A stretch of 64,000 nt of DNA from an uncultured SAR86 cluster bacterium (GTDB lineage: Bacteria; Pseudomonadota; Gammaproteobacteria; Magnimaribacterales; D2472), in the NCBI GenBank assembly GCA_902602185.1, contig CACKPV010000002.1:62001-126000 (forward strand), in the 5' to 3' direction. Every line of letters starts with the position of its first letter. The stretch's first letter is position 1. The notes under the pieces are model-generated. The model was given only the letters and a program-made list of their open reading frames with translations, was not told the origin of the DNA and searched no databases. This document shows positions 1-10,562 of this stretch, one piece after another. The translations under genes were made by a program, and so were the position numbers.

Positions 1-1
1 T

Positions 2-268
2 GAATGCAGTAGCAATCCCTGTAATAGCATTGGTAGCTCCAGGACCTGATGTCACTAAAACAACACCAACTTTTCCAGTTGCTCTTGTATATCCATCTGC
101 AGCATGGGTTGCAGCTTGCTCATGTCTGACAAGAATATGCTGAATTTCAGATTGATTAAAAATAGCATCATAAATATGGAGAGCTGCCCCTCCAGGATAT
201 CCAAAAATAAATTCAACACCCTCATTGATGAGTGATTGAATTAACATATCGTTACCAGCTAGTTTCAT
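2..268 (-). CDS. ilvB: acetolactate synthase large subunit, N-terminal part (truncated by window edge)
   Basis: My reverse translation gives [37 protein letters not shown]...[45 protein letters not shown], with the ThDP-enzyme motifs GYPGGA, RHEQ and TSGPGATN. Confidence 0.9.
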   Translation of the reverse strand, partial: MKLAGNDMLIQSLINEGVEFIFGYPGGAALHIYDAIFNQSEIQHILVRHEQAATHAADGYTRATGKVGVVLVTSGPGATNAITGIATAF

Positions 269-318
269 AAAATTTCTTATTTGAGGGTTTTATACCCTAA
301 AAATGCTTTTAAAAACAG

Positions 319-1257
319 TCATTTAAGGAATGTTTCTTGCAATTTGACCTGTAAAGATCGAAGGTCCTCGGGGAGATCAGATTGAAAAGAGTATGTTTTA
401 CCCACACTATCAACAAACTCTATGTCATGAGAGTGCAAGGCTTGTCTGGGAAAGTTTTTTATATAGTCGATAATATCGACTGGAGTATCTTTGGCACAAT
501 TTTTTCCTCGATTATAAGTTTTATCCCCAATTAATGGCATTTTCTTTGATGCCAGGTGTACTCTGATTTGATGGGTTCTTCCAGTTTCAATTCTGATCCT
601 TAAAACCGAATAACCGCCTAAATTTTCAACTAAGCCTAGATGAGTGATTGCATCTTTACCGTCATCTCGACAGTCCATTTTAGTTCTATTTCTTTTATCC
701 CTACCGATGGGGCTATCAATAGTTGAATTAATGCGTAAATTTCCAATGCAAAAACCTAAATACTCTTTTTTAACTGCTCTTACCTGGAGTTGGTGAATGA
801 AATGTAATCTAAAATTTTCTTTCTTGGCAACAATCAGTACTCCTGAGGTATCCTTATCCAAGCGATGAACAATGCCTGCTCTTACCATGTTCTCTAACTC
901 TGGAAATTTGAATAAAAGACCATTTGCCAAAGTTCCATTTTGGACCCCAGCCCCGGGATGGATCACGAGATTTGCGGGTTTATTAACGACAACAAAATCT
1001 TCTGTTTCTTCAATTATCTCAAATGCAATTTTCTCAGGTTGCCACGCGGTTTCTATTTGTCTAGTATAAAAAATCTCAATTTCATCACCTGTTTCAACTT
1101 TTTGTTTTGGAGGAGTAACTTCCCCATTCAACAAAACTTTGCCAAGCAAAATTAACTGTTTGATTTTTGATCTTGATAAATCTGGTGTCAATTCGGCCAC
1201 GACTTTATCAAATCTTTGGTTGGATAATTCTGCAGGCACACTTACTGAAGAAAACAT
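319..1257 (-). CDS. rluD: 23S rRNA pseudouridine synthase RluD
   Basis: N-terminal S4-like region plus VHRLDKDTSGVLIVAK and GRTHQIRVHLA motifs; divergent from bamD, as in other gammaproteobacteria. Confidence 0.93.
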   Translation of the reverse strand: MFSSVSVPAELSNQRFDKVVAELTPDLSRSKIKQLILLGKVLLNGEVTPPKQKVETGDEIEIFYTRQIETAWQPEKIAFEIIEETEDFVVVNKPANLVIHPGAGVQNGTLANGLLFKFPELENMVRAGIVHRLDKDTSGVLIVAKKENFRLHFIHQLQVRAVKKEYLGFCIGNLRINSTIDSPIGRDKRNRTKMDCRDDGKDAITHLGLVENLGGYSVLRIRIETGRTHQIRVHLASKKMPLIGDKTYNRGKNCAKDTPVDIIDYIKNFPRQALHSHDIEFVDSVGKTYSFQSDLPEDLRSLQVKLQETFLK

Positions 1258-1311
1258 AATGAACTTTTTTTAAATTTTTTAATCAAATATTAGAGTAGAA
1301 TAGCAACATAT

Positions 1312-2148
1312 ATGTTTAATAATAAGCTTTTTCAATTAACCCTGATCCTTGCACTTAGTTTTTTTAATTCGTCTTGTAGCAAAGATGAAGTTGAGATTGA
1401 GAGACCTGAGAAAGTTTATTATGACCAAGCTCAAAGGAGGATTAAGGTAAATAATTACTATGGTGCCATCGAGTCCCTTCAAAAAATAGAGACACAATAT
1501 CCGTTTGGTAAATACGCAGAACAAGCTCAAGTGGAGTTAATTTATTGCCAATACATGAATGGAGATGACATTGCAGCACACGCTGCCTCTGAACGCTTTA
1601 TTAGACTTCATCCAAGACATCCAAACATTGATTATGCTTACTTTATGAAAGGTATGTCGAGTTATACCAGAGATTCTGGAACTCTAGCCAGAGTGATTAA
1701 TACCGATCTTTCTACCAGAGACATTTCTGGTGCAAAGTTGGCATTTTCTGAATTTACAGAATTTTTAACAAGATTTCCTGACAGTCAATATGCCCCCTAT
1801 GCAAAAAAAAGGTTGGTTTATATTCGCAATCTTGTTGCAAAGAATGAGTTAGCTGCTGCGGATTACTACATAAAAAGAAAAGCATATGTTGCGGCAATTA
1901 GACGTGCAAATTATGTAATTGAAAATATACCAAATTCTTCTCAAAATCACCGTGCCCTTCAAATTCTCAAAGTGTCCTATCAAGAGCTAGGTTACGACGA
2001 TCTTGTTGCCAGCACTGATGAGCTATTAAGATTAAATCCAGCACCTCCAGAAACAGATGAAGATAGCTCTTTCTTTGAAAGGATTCCTCTACCAAACTCC
2101 CTGCCAGTTATCATTGCTGGTTCAATTCTTTCAAATGCCATCAATTAA
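1312..2148 (+). CDS. bamD: outer membrane assembly lipoprotein BamD (ComL)
   Basis: Lipobox (FFNSSC), TPR-like repeats, YDQAQRRIKVNNYYGAIESLQKIETQYPFGKYAEQAQ; adjacent to rluD. Confidence 0.9.
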   Translation: MFNNKLFQLTLILALSFFNSSCSKDEVEIERPEKVYYDQAQRRIKVNNYYGAIESLQKIETQYPFGKYAEQAQVELIYCQYMNGDDIAAHAASERFIRLHPRHPNIDYAYFMKGMSSYTRDSGTLARVINTDLSTRDISGAKLAFSEFTEFLTRFPDSQYAPYAKKRLVYIRNLVAKNELAAADYYIKRKAYVAAIRRANYVIENIPNSSQNHRALQILKVSYQELGYDDLVASTDELLRLNPAPPETDEDSSFFERIPLPNSLPVIIAGSILSNAIN

Positions 2149-2337
2149 TTGTTAGCATTAATAATTATTTCTTTAATATTTTCGATATCTTTATACTTAT
2201 TTATGACCAGCAACAAGGTTAAATCTTTGACCAAAAACATAGTTCAATGTCATTGCTGCGGTATATATTTTCTAAAAGAAAAGGCATTGTCTAGAAAAAA
2301 CTTAGTCTTTTGCTCAGAAAACTGCCGGCAAGATTAA
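2149..2337 (+). CDS. PP0621-family small membrane/zinc-ribbon protein
   Basis: TTG start directly after the bamD stop; N-terminal TM segment and CxxC...CxxxC pattern (CHCCGIYF...FCSENC). Confidence 0.75.
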   Translation: MLALIIISLIFSISLYLFMTSNKVKSLTKNIVQCHCCGIYFLKEKALSRKNLVFCSENCRQD

Positions 2338-5300
2338 TTCTTTATTCCTGAAAAAATTTTGAACATTGCTGGAATATAAAATAATGCAATTACAGATGCT
2401 CCAATCACCCCAACAGACATAGCCCATGCTAATGGTTGAAAAAAAACACTGCTGACAATTAGGGGGAAGAGACCACCAATAGTTGTTGCCGTTGTTGTAA
2501 TAATATGTCGTGTTGCTCTTATAACAGTCTCAACCAATTCCTGCAGTTTGTAATCTGTTTTTTTTGCATCAGCTTTCATTGCGGCAAGAACTACAATTGA
2601 GTCATTGATAGCCAAGCCAGCAAGTCCAATAGCTCCTACAATTCCAATAAACCCAAAATTTTGCATTCCAACAAATAATCCCATAATTGCAAGTCCCACA
2701 CATAATCCAGCAACTGAAGTTATCAGTGCAGTTTGGCGAAAAGAATTGAGAACAAACACTAATCCAACGATTATCAAAATGAAGAATACAATTGCCGAGG
2801 AAAATAATTGTGCATTTGATTCAGCACTCTCCGCAGCTTCTCCAGCCTGCTCAATAACATAGCCAACAGGTAGTTTTTCTTTGAAAGCATTTATTTCTGC
2901 TTCGATAAGGGTTTCAGTTTGTGAAGGCAGTGATGTTGGCCAAGTCCAAGCTTGAACAGCATTTTCAGTCTTTCCTTTGTAGCGACTGATCGAGCCAATG
3001 TTTCTTGCCAAACTAATGTCTGCATAATCTGCAATATAACCAAAATTAGCTTTGTTATTAAAAGTTAAAAATGGTGCTTGGGCAATATTGGAACTACTTG
3101 AATTGATACTTTGCAATCGTATAGGTATTTCTTTATCACCGTCAACAAGTTTTCCAAGCACAATTCCAGAATTTGCTGCGAAAATTTGGTTAACTAAGAA
3201 CTCTGAATTTTGATCAGAATAAATAATATTTGAATTCTCAAAATTTAAGAGAAGATTCGTTTCATAATTATTTGATTGTGATTTTGTAAGATAAACATCC
3301 GGTGATTTTTTAAGAATTAGCTCTAATTGATTTCCAAGATCAAGCAATATTTCTGGATCCTCACCCAAGACTTTATACTCAATATCTGCAAATACAGGTG
3401 GTCCTGACTGAAATGAATCAACTACAATGCGAATTTCTGGATTATTTTTAATTAAATCTTTTGCAATTTCATCAATATTTTTAATCATAGTCCAGTAATT
3501 TGTTGTGAAGTAAACTCCTTGAGCAATATTGTTAGATCCTAGCTCACTGTCACCTCCCACAACATTTCCTAATATTCTGGGTAACCGTCTTCCCACAAAC
3601 CAGATATCTTCCTTTATAAAATTATATTTTGCTAATTGTTCACGTAAATTTTCTGCCGTTATTAATGTAGTTTGTGCAGAGGTATTTCTTGGAAGCTCAA
3701 TTTTAACTTGGAACATATTTCTGTCATTTGCAGGGAAAAAATCTTGTTTTAGAGTGCTAAACAAGAGAAAGCCAACCAAGGGTAAAACTAATGAAATTAA
3801 TATTGCTCGTCGAGGTCTAACTAAAGACCACAAAAGAAGACCTCGATATTTTTTCTCAAGAGTAGAGTTTGAATATCCATTTGCAAATCTTGTGTGATGC
3901 AAATATGGAAGTTTTTCTAAATAAAACAGCATGGGTAAAATGACAAGTAATGACAAAGCTAATGAGGTAGAAATTGCTGCAATCAAAGTCATTGCCATTC
4001 CTCCAATGTATTCATTGCTGGGGCCCTCACCAACGATGATTGGCATAAAGGCAAATGCAGTTGTAGCAGTTGCAGCAAGCAATGGAAGAAATAAGTGTTT
4101 AACAGATGCAAAAATTGCATCATTTGAAGAGAGGCCATCTAGCTTTCTATAACGATAGTCTTCAACAACAATAATGGCATTATCAATGAGCAAACCAAGA
4201 GCAATAATCATTCCCACTATGGATGTTTGATGAAGTGGTAACTCAATAAGTCGGCAAACAAATAGCACTATAGAAATAGTTAGTGGAAGGATTGCACTAA
4301 CTAAAATTGCCGACCTTAAGCCTAAAAGAAAGTAACTTAGCAACAAAACCAAAATAGCTGCTGAACCAATACTTCTAGTTAACTGCTGAAATCTCTCTTT
4401 AATATAAAAAGATTCGTCATAAACTAAATCAATGGAGAATTCCTCGGGTAACGTCTTCTCGAACTTTTCAACAATGATCTCTGTTTGTTCTGCATATAAA
4501 TCAAGTCTTTGATTAAATGATCCTTTTGCCTCAACCAAGACCGCAGTATTACCATTTACCAAGGTAATGCTTTCAATAGGTTCAGCAGGTTGTTTCTTGA
4601 CCTGGGCTACATCTCCAACTGAAATGATTTGTAAATTATCTTTAGAAATTAGAGGCAGTTTTTCAATATCATACGTTGTTGTTAAGTTATCTTTTACTCT
4701 GAGCAAAATCTCCTCATTACTATTTTGTAACATTCCAACCGAATTCTTTTGATTAAAATTACTAATAGTTTTAGCAAGTTGCTGCAGGGATATTCCTAAT
4801 GCAGAAAGTTTTTGTGAATCTACCAAAACTGCAATTTCTTCTTGTGCTGACCCATGAACCAAGACTTCCTCCGTGGAACCCATATAAGCAAATTCTTGTT
4901 TTAATTGTTCGGCAATCCTAGAAAGCAAAATTACCGGGGGTATTCCCTCACCTGTCCATTGCAGTGCATACATTACGGTTATGGGTGGACCAGTGGATCT
5001 ATTTAATTTAAGAGTTGCTTCTGGAGGAATATCTTGCTCAGCAAGTTCAATTTTATCTTGTACCTCACTCCAAATTTGTTCAACTAAATCAAAAGATACT
5101 TCATCTTTTAACTCAACAAGTGTTGTGGCAAATCCTTGATTAATATTTGATTCAAGTCTCCTAACTTCAGGAATCTCACGTAGTCTAATTTCTAAGACTT
5201 CAACCACTTGCGTCTCTAGAGTTTCAGCAGAGGCCCCAGGATACGTCTGGATAACAGTTGCCCATCTTTGAGCAAGTTCAGGCATTTCTTGGCGTGGCAA

Positions 5301-5393
5301 TGTATTGAAACTTGATACCCCAACTAAAACAACGAATACTAAAAAAAGTATGAGAATTCTAGGTTTTTCAAGGAAAATCTTAATTATTGGCAT
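2334..5393 (-). CDS. RND family efflux transporter permease (AcrB-like)
   Basis: 1019 aa with 12-TM RND architecture; GLLIDNAIIVVEDYRYR and AIGLAGLAINDSIVVLAAM motifs. Confidence 0.93.
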   Translation of the reverse strand: MPIIKIFLEKPRILILFLVFVVLVGVSSFNTLPRQEMPELAQRWATVIQTYPGASAETLETQVVEVLEIRLREIPEVRRLESNINQGFATTLVELKDEVSFDLVEQIWSEVQDKIELAEQDIPPEATLKLNRSTGPPITVMYALQWTGEGIPPVILLSRIAEQLKQEFAYMGSTEEVLVHGSAQEEIAVLVDSQKLSALGISLQQLAKTISNFNQKNSVGMLQNSNEEILLRVKDNLTTTYDIEKLPLISKDNLQIISVGDVAQVKKQPAEPIESITLVNGNTAVLVEAKGSFNQRLDLYAEQTEIIVEKFEKTLPEEFSIDLVYDESFYIKERFQQLTRSIGSAAILVLLLSYFLLGLRSAILVSAILPLTISIVLFVCRLIELPLHQTSIVGMIIALGLLIDNAIIVVEDYRYRKLDGLSSNDAIFASVKHLFLPLLAATATTAFAFMPIIVGEGPSNEYIGGMAMTLIAAISTSLALSLLVILPMLFYLEKLPYLHHTRFANGYSNSTLEKKYRGLLLWSLVRPRRAILISLVLPLVGFLLFSTLKQDFFPANDRNMFQVKIELPRNTSAQTTLITAENLREQLAKYNFIKEDIWFVGRRLPRILGNVVGGDSELGSNNIAQGVYFTTNYWTMIKNIDEIAKDLIKNNPEIRIVVDSFQSGPPVFADIEYKVLGEDPEILLDLGNQLELILKKSPDVYLTKSQSNNYETNLLLNFENSNIIYSDQNSEFLVNQIFAANSGIVLGKLVDGDKEIPIRLQSINSSSSNIAQAPFLTFNNKANFGYIADYADISLARNIGSISRYKGKTENAVQAWTWPTSLPSQTETLIEAEINAFKEKLPVGYVIEQAGEAAESAESNAQLFSSAIVFFILIIVGLVFVLNSFRQTALITSVAGLCVGLAIMGLFVGMQNFGFIGIVGAIGLAGLAINDSIVVLAAMKADAKKTDYKLQELVETVIRATRHIITTTATTIGGLFPLIVSSVFFQPLAWAMSVGVIGASVIALFYIPAMFKIFSGIKN

Positions 5394-6383
5394 CTATTTT
5401 AAAATCTGATTTTCTAAGACTTTGGTCAATCCACCCAAAATGATTAAGTCTCCTTTTTTTAAAGTGCCACTAACATAAGCATAGTTATCCTCATAATGAA
5501 CAATCTCAACAACCTCTCTTTGAACTTGCATTTCAGGAGATAATGTATAGACGGACCAAAGCCCTTGATCTGATTGAGTCATCGCATTAATTGGAACCCA
5601 AGTGCCACTTGCTTGCCTGGTCTCTTGGAAAACCATCTCTACAACTTTACCTGGAGTATAAAACTCAGAGAAAATAAAAATTGCTAAACGGCTTTGACTT
5701 CCAGAAACTGACATGGGTGCTAAACGAGCTAACTCTCCTTCTACTTCAATCCCATCTATAAGAAAACTATATTTTGAATTCAAGCTTAATTCTTTAATAA
5801 GATTTTCTGGAACAGATATGTGAGCTTCAACTTTTTGGGAATCCAATATTTCAAAAATTGGAATACTAGAATTAATCACGGATCCTTCATCTTTTTTTCT
5901 TGCTTGAATAAAACCATCGTAAGGTGCAACCAATAATGTTTGGGTTTGTTTTACTTGTGCAATATCAAACTGAGATTTCGCAACTGTAACTTCTGACTTA
6001 GCTCTATCCAGTTCTTGCTGTGAGATGAATCCTTTATTATTTAAATCTCTAAATCTTATCAACTGTTGTTCTGCTAAATCTAATTTAGCTTTTGTCTGAT
6101 TTAGATTTGCAATGATTTCTCTATCATCAAGTTTAGCTAACACATCTCCTTTAATAACTTTATCTCCCACATCTACAAAAACTTTCTCAATTTTTCCAGG
6201 AATTTCAAAAGCAATCATGGAGTTTTGGAAGGGCAAAAGTTTACCTGGTAATTTTTTCTGAATTTGATAAGTATCAAGGATGTTTACTTCTAAAACTTCA
6301 AGAGAATTTTGGCTAAAAATATTTGAAACTAAAAATAAACTACTCCAAAAAAAAATTTTGATATTTTTCAAAAAAATTGCCAT
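5394..6383 (-). CDS. RND efflux periplasmic adaptor (membrane fusion protein)
   Basis: Signal sequence, biotinyl-lipoyl-like region (VDVGDKVIKGDVLAKLDDREI), coiled-coil hairpin; directly upstream of the RND permease. Confidence 0.92.
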   Translation of the reverse strand: MAIFLKNIKIFFWSSLFLVSNIFSQNSLEVLEVNILDTYQIQKKLPGKLLPFQNSMIAFEIPGKIEKVFVDVGDKVIKGDVLAKLDDREIIANLNQTKAKLDLAEQQLIRFRDLNNKGFISQQELDRAKSEVTVAKSQFDIAQVKQTQTLLVAPYDGFIQARKKDEGSVINSSIPIFEILDSQKVEAHISVPENLIKELSLNSKYSFLIDGIEVEGELARLAPMSVSGSQSRLAIFIFSEFYTPGKVVEMVFQETRQASGTWVPINAMTQSDQGLWSVYTLSPEMQVQREVVEIVHYEDNYAYVSGTLKKGDLIILGGLTKVLENQILK

Positions 6384-6386
6384 AAT

Positions 6387-6401
6387 GTTTACAGTGTAAA
6401 C
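6387..6401. promoter_or_regulatory. Palindromic operator candidate 1 (GTTTACAGTGTAAAC)
   Basis: Perfect 7+1+7 inverted repeat in the 54-bp divergent intergenic region. Confidence 0.75.
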
Positions 6402-6418
6402 CTCATTATATTTTATTA

Positions 6419-6433
6419 GTTTACACTGTCAAC
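6419..6433. promoter_or_regulatory. Palindromic operator candidate 2 (GTTTACACTGTCAAC)
   Basis: Same palindrome with one arm mismatch; centre 32 bp from site 1; ends 4 bp before the tetR start. Confidence 0.7.
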
Positions 6434-6437
6434 ATAT

Positions 6438-7043
6438 ATGGTTACCAAAGAAAATTACCATCATACGAATTTAGGTAATGAAATATCAAAGAAAGCTTTT
6501 ATATTTGTTACCGATAATGGTCATACGCAATTGAGTTTACGGAAGATCGCAAAGTTATGCTCAGTATCACCTACTGCCGTTTATAGACATTTTAAAACTA
6601 AATCACATTTGTACGCAGAGATTGTAAAGAAAGGTTTTATTGAATTTGATAAACATGTCAATAAAAACCTTGGAAATAATCCTAGAGCAGTTTTTGTAGC
6701 TGCTGAAAACTACTTAGACTATGCCTTTAAACATAGAAACATGTATGACCTTATTTTTAGCCCAACCGTAATAGATTTTTTAGACTTCCCAGATGTTGCT
6801 AGCTATGCTGATCAAGCTTTTCAAACTTTACTGACCCATGTTAAGAATCATGATCCTTCTCTCAATGATTTAAGTGCCTCCAATAAAGCAATCAAAATTT
6901 GGTCCTTCCTGCATGGTTTAAGCAGCATTTCAAAAAAAATGGAAGCTGCTATGTTGCTTCCAGAAAATGAAATGCCTCCTGCTGTCAAATCGGTAAAAAG
7001 AACAAGAGAAAATCTGGAATTCTTTATCCAAGAATTATTTTGA
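6438..7043 (+). CDS. TetR/AcrR family transcriptional regulator
   Basis: N-terminal HTH LSLRKIAKLCSVSPTAVYRHFKTKSHLYAEI; TetR_C-type C-terminus; divergent from the efflux genes. Confidence 0.92.
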   Translation: MVTKENYHHTNLGNEISKKAFIFVTDNGHTQLSLRKIAKLCSVSPTAVYRHFKTKSHLYAEIVKKGFIEFDKHVNKNLGNNPRAVFVAAENYLDYAFKHRNMYDLIFSPTVIDFLDFPDVASYADQAFQTLLTHVKNHDPSLNDLSASNKAIKIWSFLHGLSSISKKMEAAMLLPENEMPPAVKSVKRTRENLEFFIQELF

Positions 7044-7597
7044 AAAATTCTCAAATCAAAATAATTGGAGGAAGTTTAAAAGGAAGCAAACTATTTTTTA
7101 AGTCTTCTTCCAATCTGCGACCAACTGCAAATAAACTTCGGGAAACTCTGTTTAATTGGCTACAATTTGATATTGTGGGAATGAATTGTTTAGACTCATT
7201 CGCAGGTACCGGAGCTCTTGGGATTGAGGCAATCTCAAGGGGTGCCAAACATGTGACTTTCCTAGAAAAAACACCACAAGTAGTAAAAGATCTCAAAAAA
7301 AATATCAACAGACTCTCCCTTGAAAAACTTTCAAATGTCGAGATAACAAACGCATTTCAATGGATACAAAATAATTCTCTATTGGATTTTGATTTGTTAA
7401 TGTTTGACCCTCCATTTTATGACCAAAGAATTGAAAAATTTATGAATAATTTAGTTTTAAAAGAATTAAAAAAAGATGGGTTAGTGTACTTTGAAAAAAG
7501 TACATTTGATAAACTTTATATACCGAATAAATTTGAGGTCTTAAAATCAAAGAAAATTGGAGATGCTGAAGGCATTCTTATGAGATATGAAGCTTAG
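7040..7597 (+). CDS. rsmD: 16S rRNA (guanine966-N2)-methyltransferase RsmD
   Basis: RPTANKLRETLFNWL, LDSFAGTGALGIEAISRGA and MFDPPF motifs; TTG start overlapping the tetR stop. Confidence 0.92.
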   Translation: MKNSQIKIIGGSLKGSKLFFKSSSNLRPTANKLRETLFNWLQFDIVGMNCLDSFAGTGALGIEAISRGAKHVTFLEKTPQVVKDLKKNINRLSLEKLSNVEITNAFQWIQNNSLLDFDLLMFDPPFYDQRIEKFMNNLVLKELKKDGLVYFEKSTFDKLYIPNKFEVLKSKKIGDAEGILMRYEA

Positions 7598-8603
7598 AAT
7601 TGGAACAAGAGGTTCAAAACTTGCGTTGAAACAAGTAGAAATTGTGATGAATAAGATCTCCAGTTGGAATCTAAAAAAATATTTCAAGGAAGATTTAGAT
7701 TTAGATATTGAGAATTATGAAGTGGTTAAAATTGTTACCGAAGGTGATAAGAAAAGTAAAAGAGGTGAGGAACAGTTTGATAAAGCACATTTTGTGTCTT
7801 GTATAGAACAGAAGTTGTTAAATAATGAAATTGACTTTGCCATTCACTCTGCCAAAGATATGCCTGCAAATGCTACTGAAGGGTTAGTAAATTACTACCC
7901 TTACTTTGGAGAATTAAATCAAAGTCCAGATCTTTTAATATTCAGAGATGGTTTTGAACCCAGTTTCACCAACGATATGAAACTTGGAACATCAAGTCTC
8001 AGAAGAAAAATGCAAGCAAAGTTTTTTTTAAAGGCAAGAAATGTCTGCTCCCTAAGAGGGAACATTGATACCAGAATCCAGAAACTTTACGATGGTGAAT
8101 TTGACTGTATAGTGCTGTCAAAAGCAGGTATTGATAGACTTGAACTTAATGTGAATGCAATTGAGTTGCCTCATGCAACCTCATTCCTGCAAGGTACAAT
8201 ATGCCTCCAAACAAAGCAAGATAGTCAAATAAGTGAAAAATTAAGTCTGAACAGCCCATGGTGGAAAAACACTGGCCTTTCATGGTGGGAATGTTTTCAT
8301 TTTGATGATGAAGTCAGCCTTGGTAAGAAATTTTTATCGAGTATCGGTGCTGATTGTCATTCTGCAATTGCACTGAAAACTGAAAATGATTTTTTCTTTG
8401 GTGCATCCATTTCTGCAGAAATCTACGGGAAAAAAGATTGGATTAAAATTGAATCGAGGTCTTCTATTGATCACAAGGAACGTTCAACGGATAAAATTGC
8501 TCTTGGTCACTATAATGAAAATGATTTAAAAGTGTGTCTAGATTCTGCAGTTCAAAGCTTTCATCAACAAAATGGTAAGGTCTTACTCAATGAACATTAT
8601 TGA
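7587..8603 (+). CDS. hemC: hydroxymethylbilane synthase (divergent HemC)
   Basis: RIGTRGSKLALKQVE, DFAIHSAKDMP, LGTSSLRRKMQ and LRGNIDTRIQKL motifs retained; some canonical motifs not recognisable (see findings). Confidence 0.85.
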   Translation: MKLRIGTRGSKLALKQVEIVMNKISSWNLKKYFKEDLDLDIENYEVVKIVTEGDKKSKRGEEQFDKAHFVSCIEQKLLNNEIDFAIHSAKDMPANATEGLVNYYPYFGELNQSPDLLIFRDGFEPSFTNDMKLGTSSLRRKMQAKFFLKARNVCSLRGNIDTRIQKLYDGEFDCIVLSKAGIDRLELNVNAIELPHATSFLQGTICLQTKQDSQISEKLSLNSPWWKNTGLSWWECFHFDDEVSLGKKFLSSIGADCHSAIALKTENDFFFGASISAEIYGKKDWIKIESRSSIDHKERSTDKIALGHYNENDLKVCLDSAVQSFHQQNGKVLLNEHY

Positions 8604-9240
8604 TACTAGAGCAGAAGGCTCTGAAGATAAAGACACGAAATTGCAAAATGTATCCTTGTTTAAGTTGAAACCTGTTGAATACGACTTATTGATTGATGAT
8701 TTTACAGATGTAGTCTTTCAAAGCACTCCAGCTGTGAATTTTTTTAATGATCATAGTAAGTTATTTGATAAAAATATCTTTTCGATGGGTGAGTCAACTA
8801 AACAATCATTGCTTGATAAAGGTTTAGATTCAACAAATCCAAACATTCCAGGATCATTAGAATTAAATGCACTTATAAAAAGTACATTGAGTCCTGATAA
8901 AAGGTTTTTGATTGTTAAGGGGAAAGAGGGATTATCTGATATATCTGATTTTCTAAAGAAAAAAAATATTCTTGTAAGTGAATTGATATGCTATGAAAGA
9001 TTAAAATTTAAGTCCTATAAAAGTATTAAAAAACAATTTAATGAAGCTGATGCGATAATATTTCCAAGTACTTTTTCAGCACAGATTTTCTTTAAAGAAA
9101 TTTACACTTCAAAACTAAAAGCAAGTTATTTTGGAATTTCTCCAAGAATAATTAAATATATAAAACAACTTGGTTATCATGCTGACTTGATAGACTACTT
9201 TAATGGAAATATTGAGAGACAAATAAGGGGCTTTATTTAG
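8590..9240 (+). CDS. hemD: uroporphyrinogen-III synthase
   Basis: Position directly after hemC; HemD-like pattern ([28 protein letters not shown]). Start assigned to ATG 8590 (MNIIDTRAE) rather than ORF start 8572. Confidence 0.72.
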   Translation: MNIIDTRAEGSEDKDTKLQNVSLFKLKPVEYDLLIDDFTDVVFQSTPAVNFFNDHSKLFDKNIFSMGESTKQSLLDKGLDSTNPNIPGSLELNALIKSTLSPDKRFLIVKGKEGLSDISDFLKKKNILVSELICYERLKFKSYKSIKKQFNEADAIIFPSTFSAQIFFKEIYTSKLKASYFGISPRIIKYIKQLGYHADLIDYFNGNIERQIRGFI

Positions 9241-10513
9241 TTTTCTTCTTCCCAGTACTATTTTTCATTGAATCAAAAAATTCAGCATTAGTCTTAAATG
9301 ACTTTAGACGGTCAATTAAAAATTCAATGCTTTGAGCATCTTCCATTGGATCAGTAACTTTCCTTACAGCCCACATTAAACGAAGTTCTTCCTCAGTTGT
9401 AAGTAAATCCTCTCTTCGTGTACCAGAGCGTCTAACATTGATAGCAGGGAAAATTCTTTTTTCAGCAATCTTTCTTTCTAAATGAATTTCCATATTCCCA
9501 GTTCCTTTAAATTCTTCATAAATTACTTCATCCATCTTCGAGCCGGTATCCACAAGAGCGGTTGCAATAATTGTAAGACTTCCACCTTCCTCTAAATTAC
9601 GAGCAGCTCCAAAGAATCTTTTTGGTCTTTCAAGAGCATTGGAATCAACACCACCGGTAAGAATCTTGCCTGACGCCGGTTGTACCGAATTATATGCTCT
9701 TCCTAAACGAGTGATCGAGTCGAGCAAAATCACAACATCTTGTTTATGCTCAACCAGCCTTTTAGCTTTTTCAATGACCATATCAGCCACTTGAACATGT
9801 CTGGTTGGGGGCTCATCAAAAGTACTTGCAACAACTTGACCTCTAACTGTTCTGGACATTTCTGTAACTTCTTCTGGACGCTCATCGATCAACAGAACAA
9901 TAAGTTTTGTTTCAGGATTATTACTTGTGATGGAGTGAGCAATACTTTGAAGCATTAAAGTTTTACCAGCCTTTGGAGGAGAAACAATTAAACCTCTTTG
10001 TCCTTTACCAATAGGTGCAACAAGATCTATGATTCTTGCAGACAAATCTTCGTTTGAGCCTGACCCTTGCTCTAGAAGCATCCTTTGATTTGGAAAAAGT
10101 GGAGTTAGATTTTCAAAGAGAATCTTTTTTTTGGTATTACTTGGATCATCATCGTTGATGGTGTCCACTTGCAAAAGTGCAAAATATCTTTCTTGGTCTT
10201 TCGGAGGACGAATTTTTCCATGAATCTCATCTCCTTTGCGTAATCCAAATTTTCTAATTTGACTTGGAGAAACATAAATATCATCTGGACCAGCACAGTA
10301 AGAACCTTCCGCCGAGCGCAGAAAACCAAAACCATCATTTAAGATCTCTAAAACGCCTCCACCATGAATATCAATGCCTTCATCAGCTTGTTTTTTGAAT
10401 ATTTGAAAGATGATGTCCTGTTTCTTTAATCGACCAACATCCGTAAGACCAAGATCTTGAGCAATGTCTACAAGCTCAGTTATTGGTTTAGTTTTAATTT
10501 CACTTAAATTCAT
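9233..10513 (-). CDS. rho: transcription termination factor Rho
   Basis: [52 protein letters not shown] and [13 protein letters not shown] motifs. Start moved from ORF 10573 to ATG 10513. Confidence 0.97.
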   Translation of the reverse strand: MNLSEIKTKPITELVDIAQDLGLTDVGRLKKQDIIFQIFKKQADEGIDIHGGGVLEILNDGFGFLRSAEGSYCAGPDDIYVSPSQIRKFGLRKGDEIHGKIRPPKDQERYFALLQVDTINDDDPSNTKKKILFENLTPLFPNQRMLLEQGSGSNEDLSARIIDLVAPIGKGQRGLIVSPPKAGKTLMLQSIAHSITSNNPETKLIVLLIDERPEEVTEMSRTVRGQVVASTFDEPPTRHVQVADMVIEKAKRLVEHKQDVVILLDSITRLGRAYNSVQPASGKILTGGVDSNALERPKRFFGAARNLEEGGSLTIIATALVDTGSKMDEVIYEEFKGTGNMEIHLERKIAEKRIFPAINVRRSGTRREDLLTTEEELRLMWAVRKVTDPMEDAQSIEFLIDRLKSFKTNAEFFDSMKNSTGKKKTK

Positions 10514-10543
10514 TTGTATGAAAATCCTCTGAAGTTTTGAATG

Positions 10544-10562
10544 TGATACGTAAAACGTATCA
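10544..10562 (-). promoter_or_regulatory. rho 5' leader inverted repeat (TGATACG-TAAAA-CGTATCA on the + strand)
   Basis: 7-bp perfect arms with a 5-nt loop, about 30 nt upstream of the rho ATG. Confidence 0.5.

Noticed and set aside
2605-4752. Four + strand ORFs (2605-2862, 3529-3897, 3931-4152, 4567-4752) inside the RND permease
   Set aside because: Antisense to a strongly supported RND gene; low-complexity translations with no domain; expected shadow ORFs.
10105-10338. 77-aa minus-strand ORF inside rho
   Set aside because: Alternative frame of a well-supported gene, no domain resemblance.
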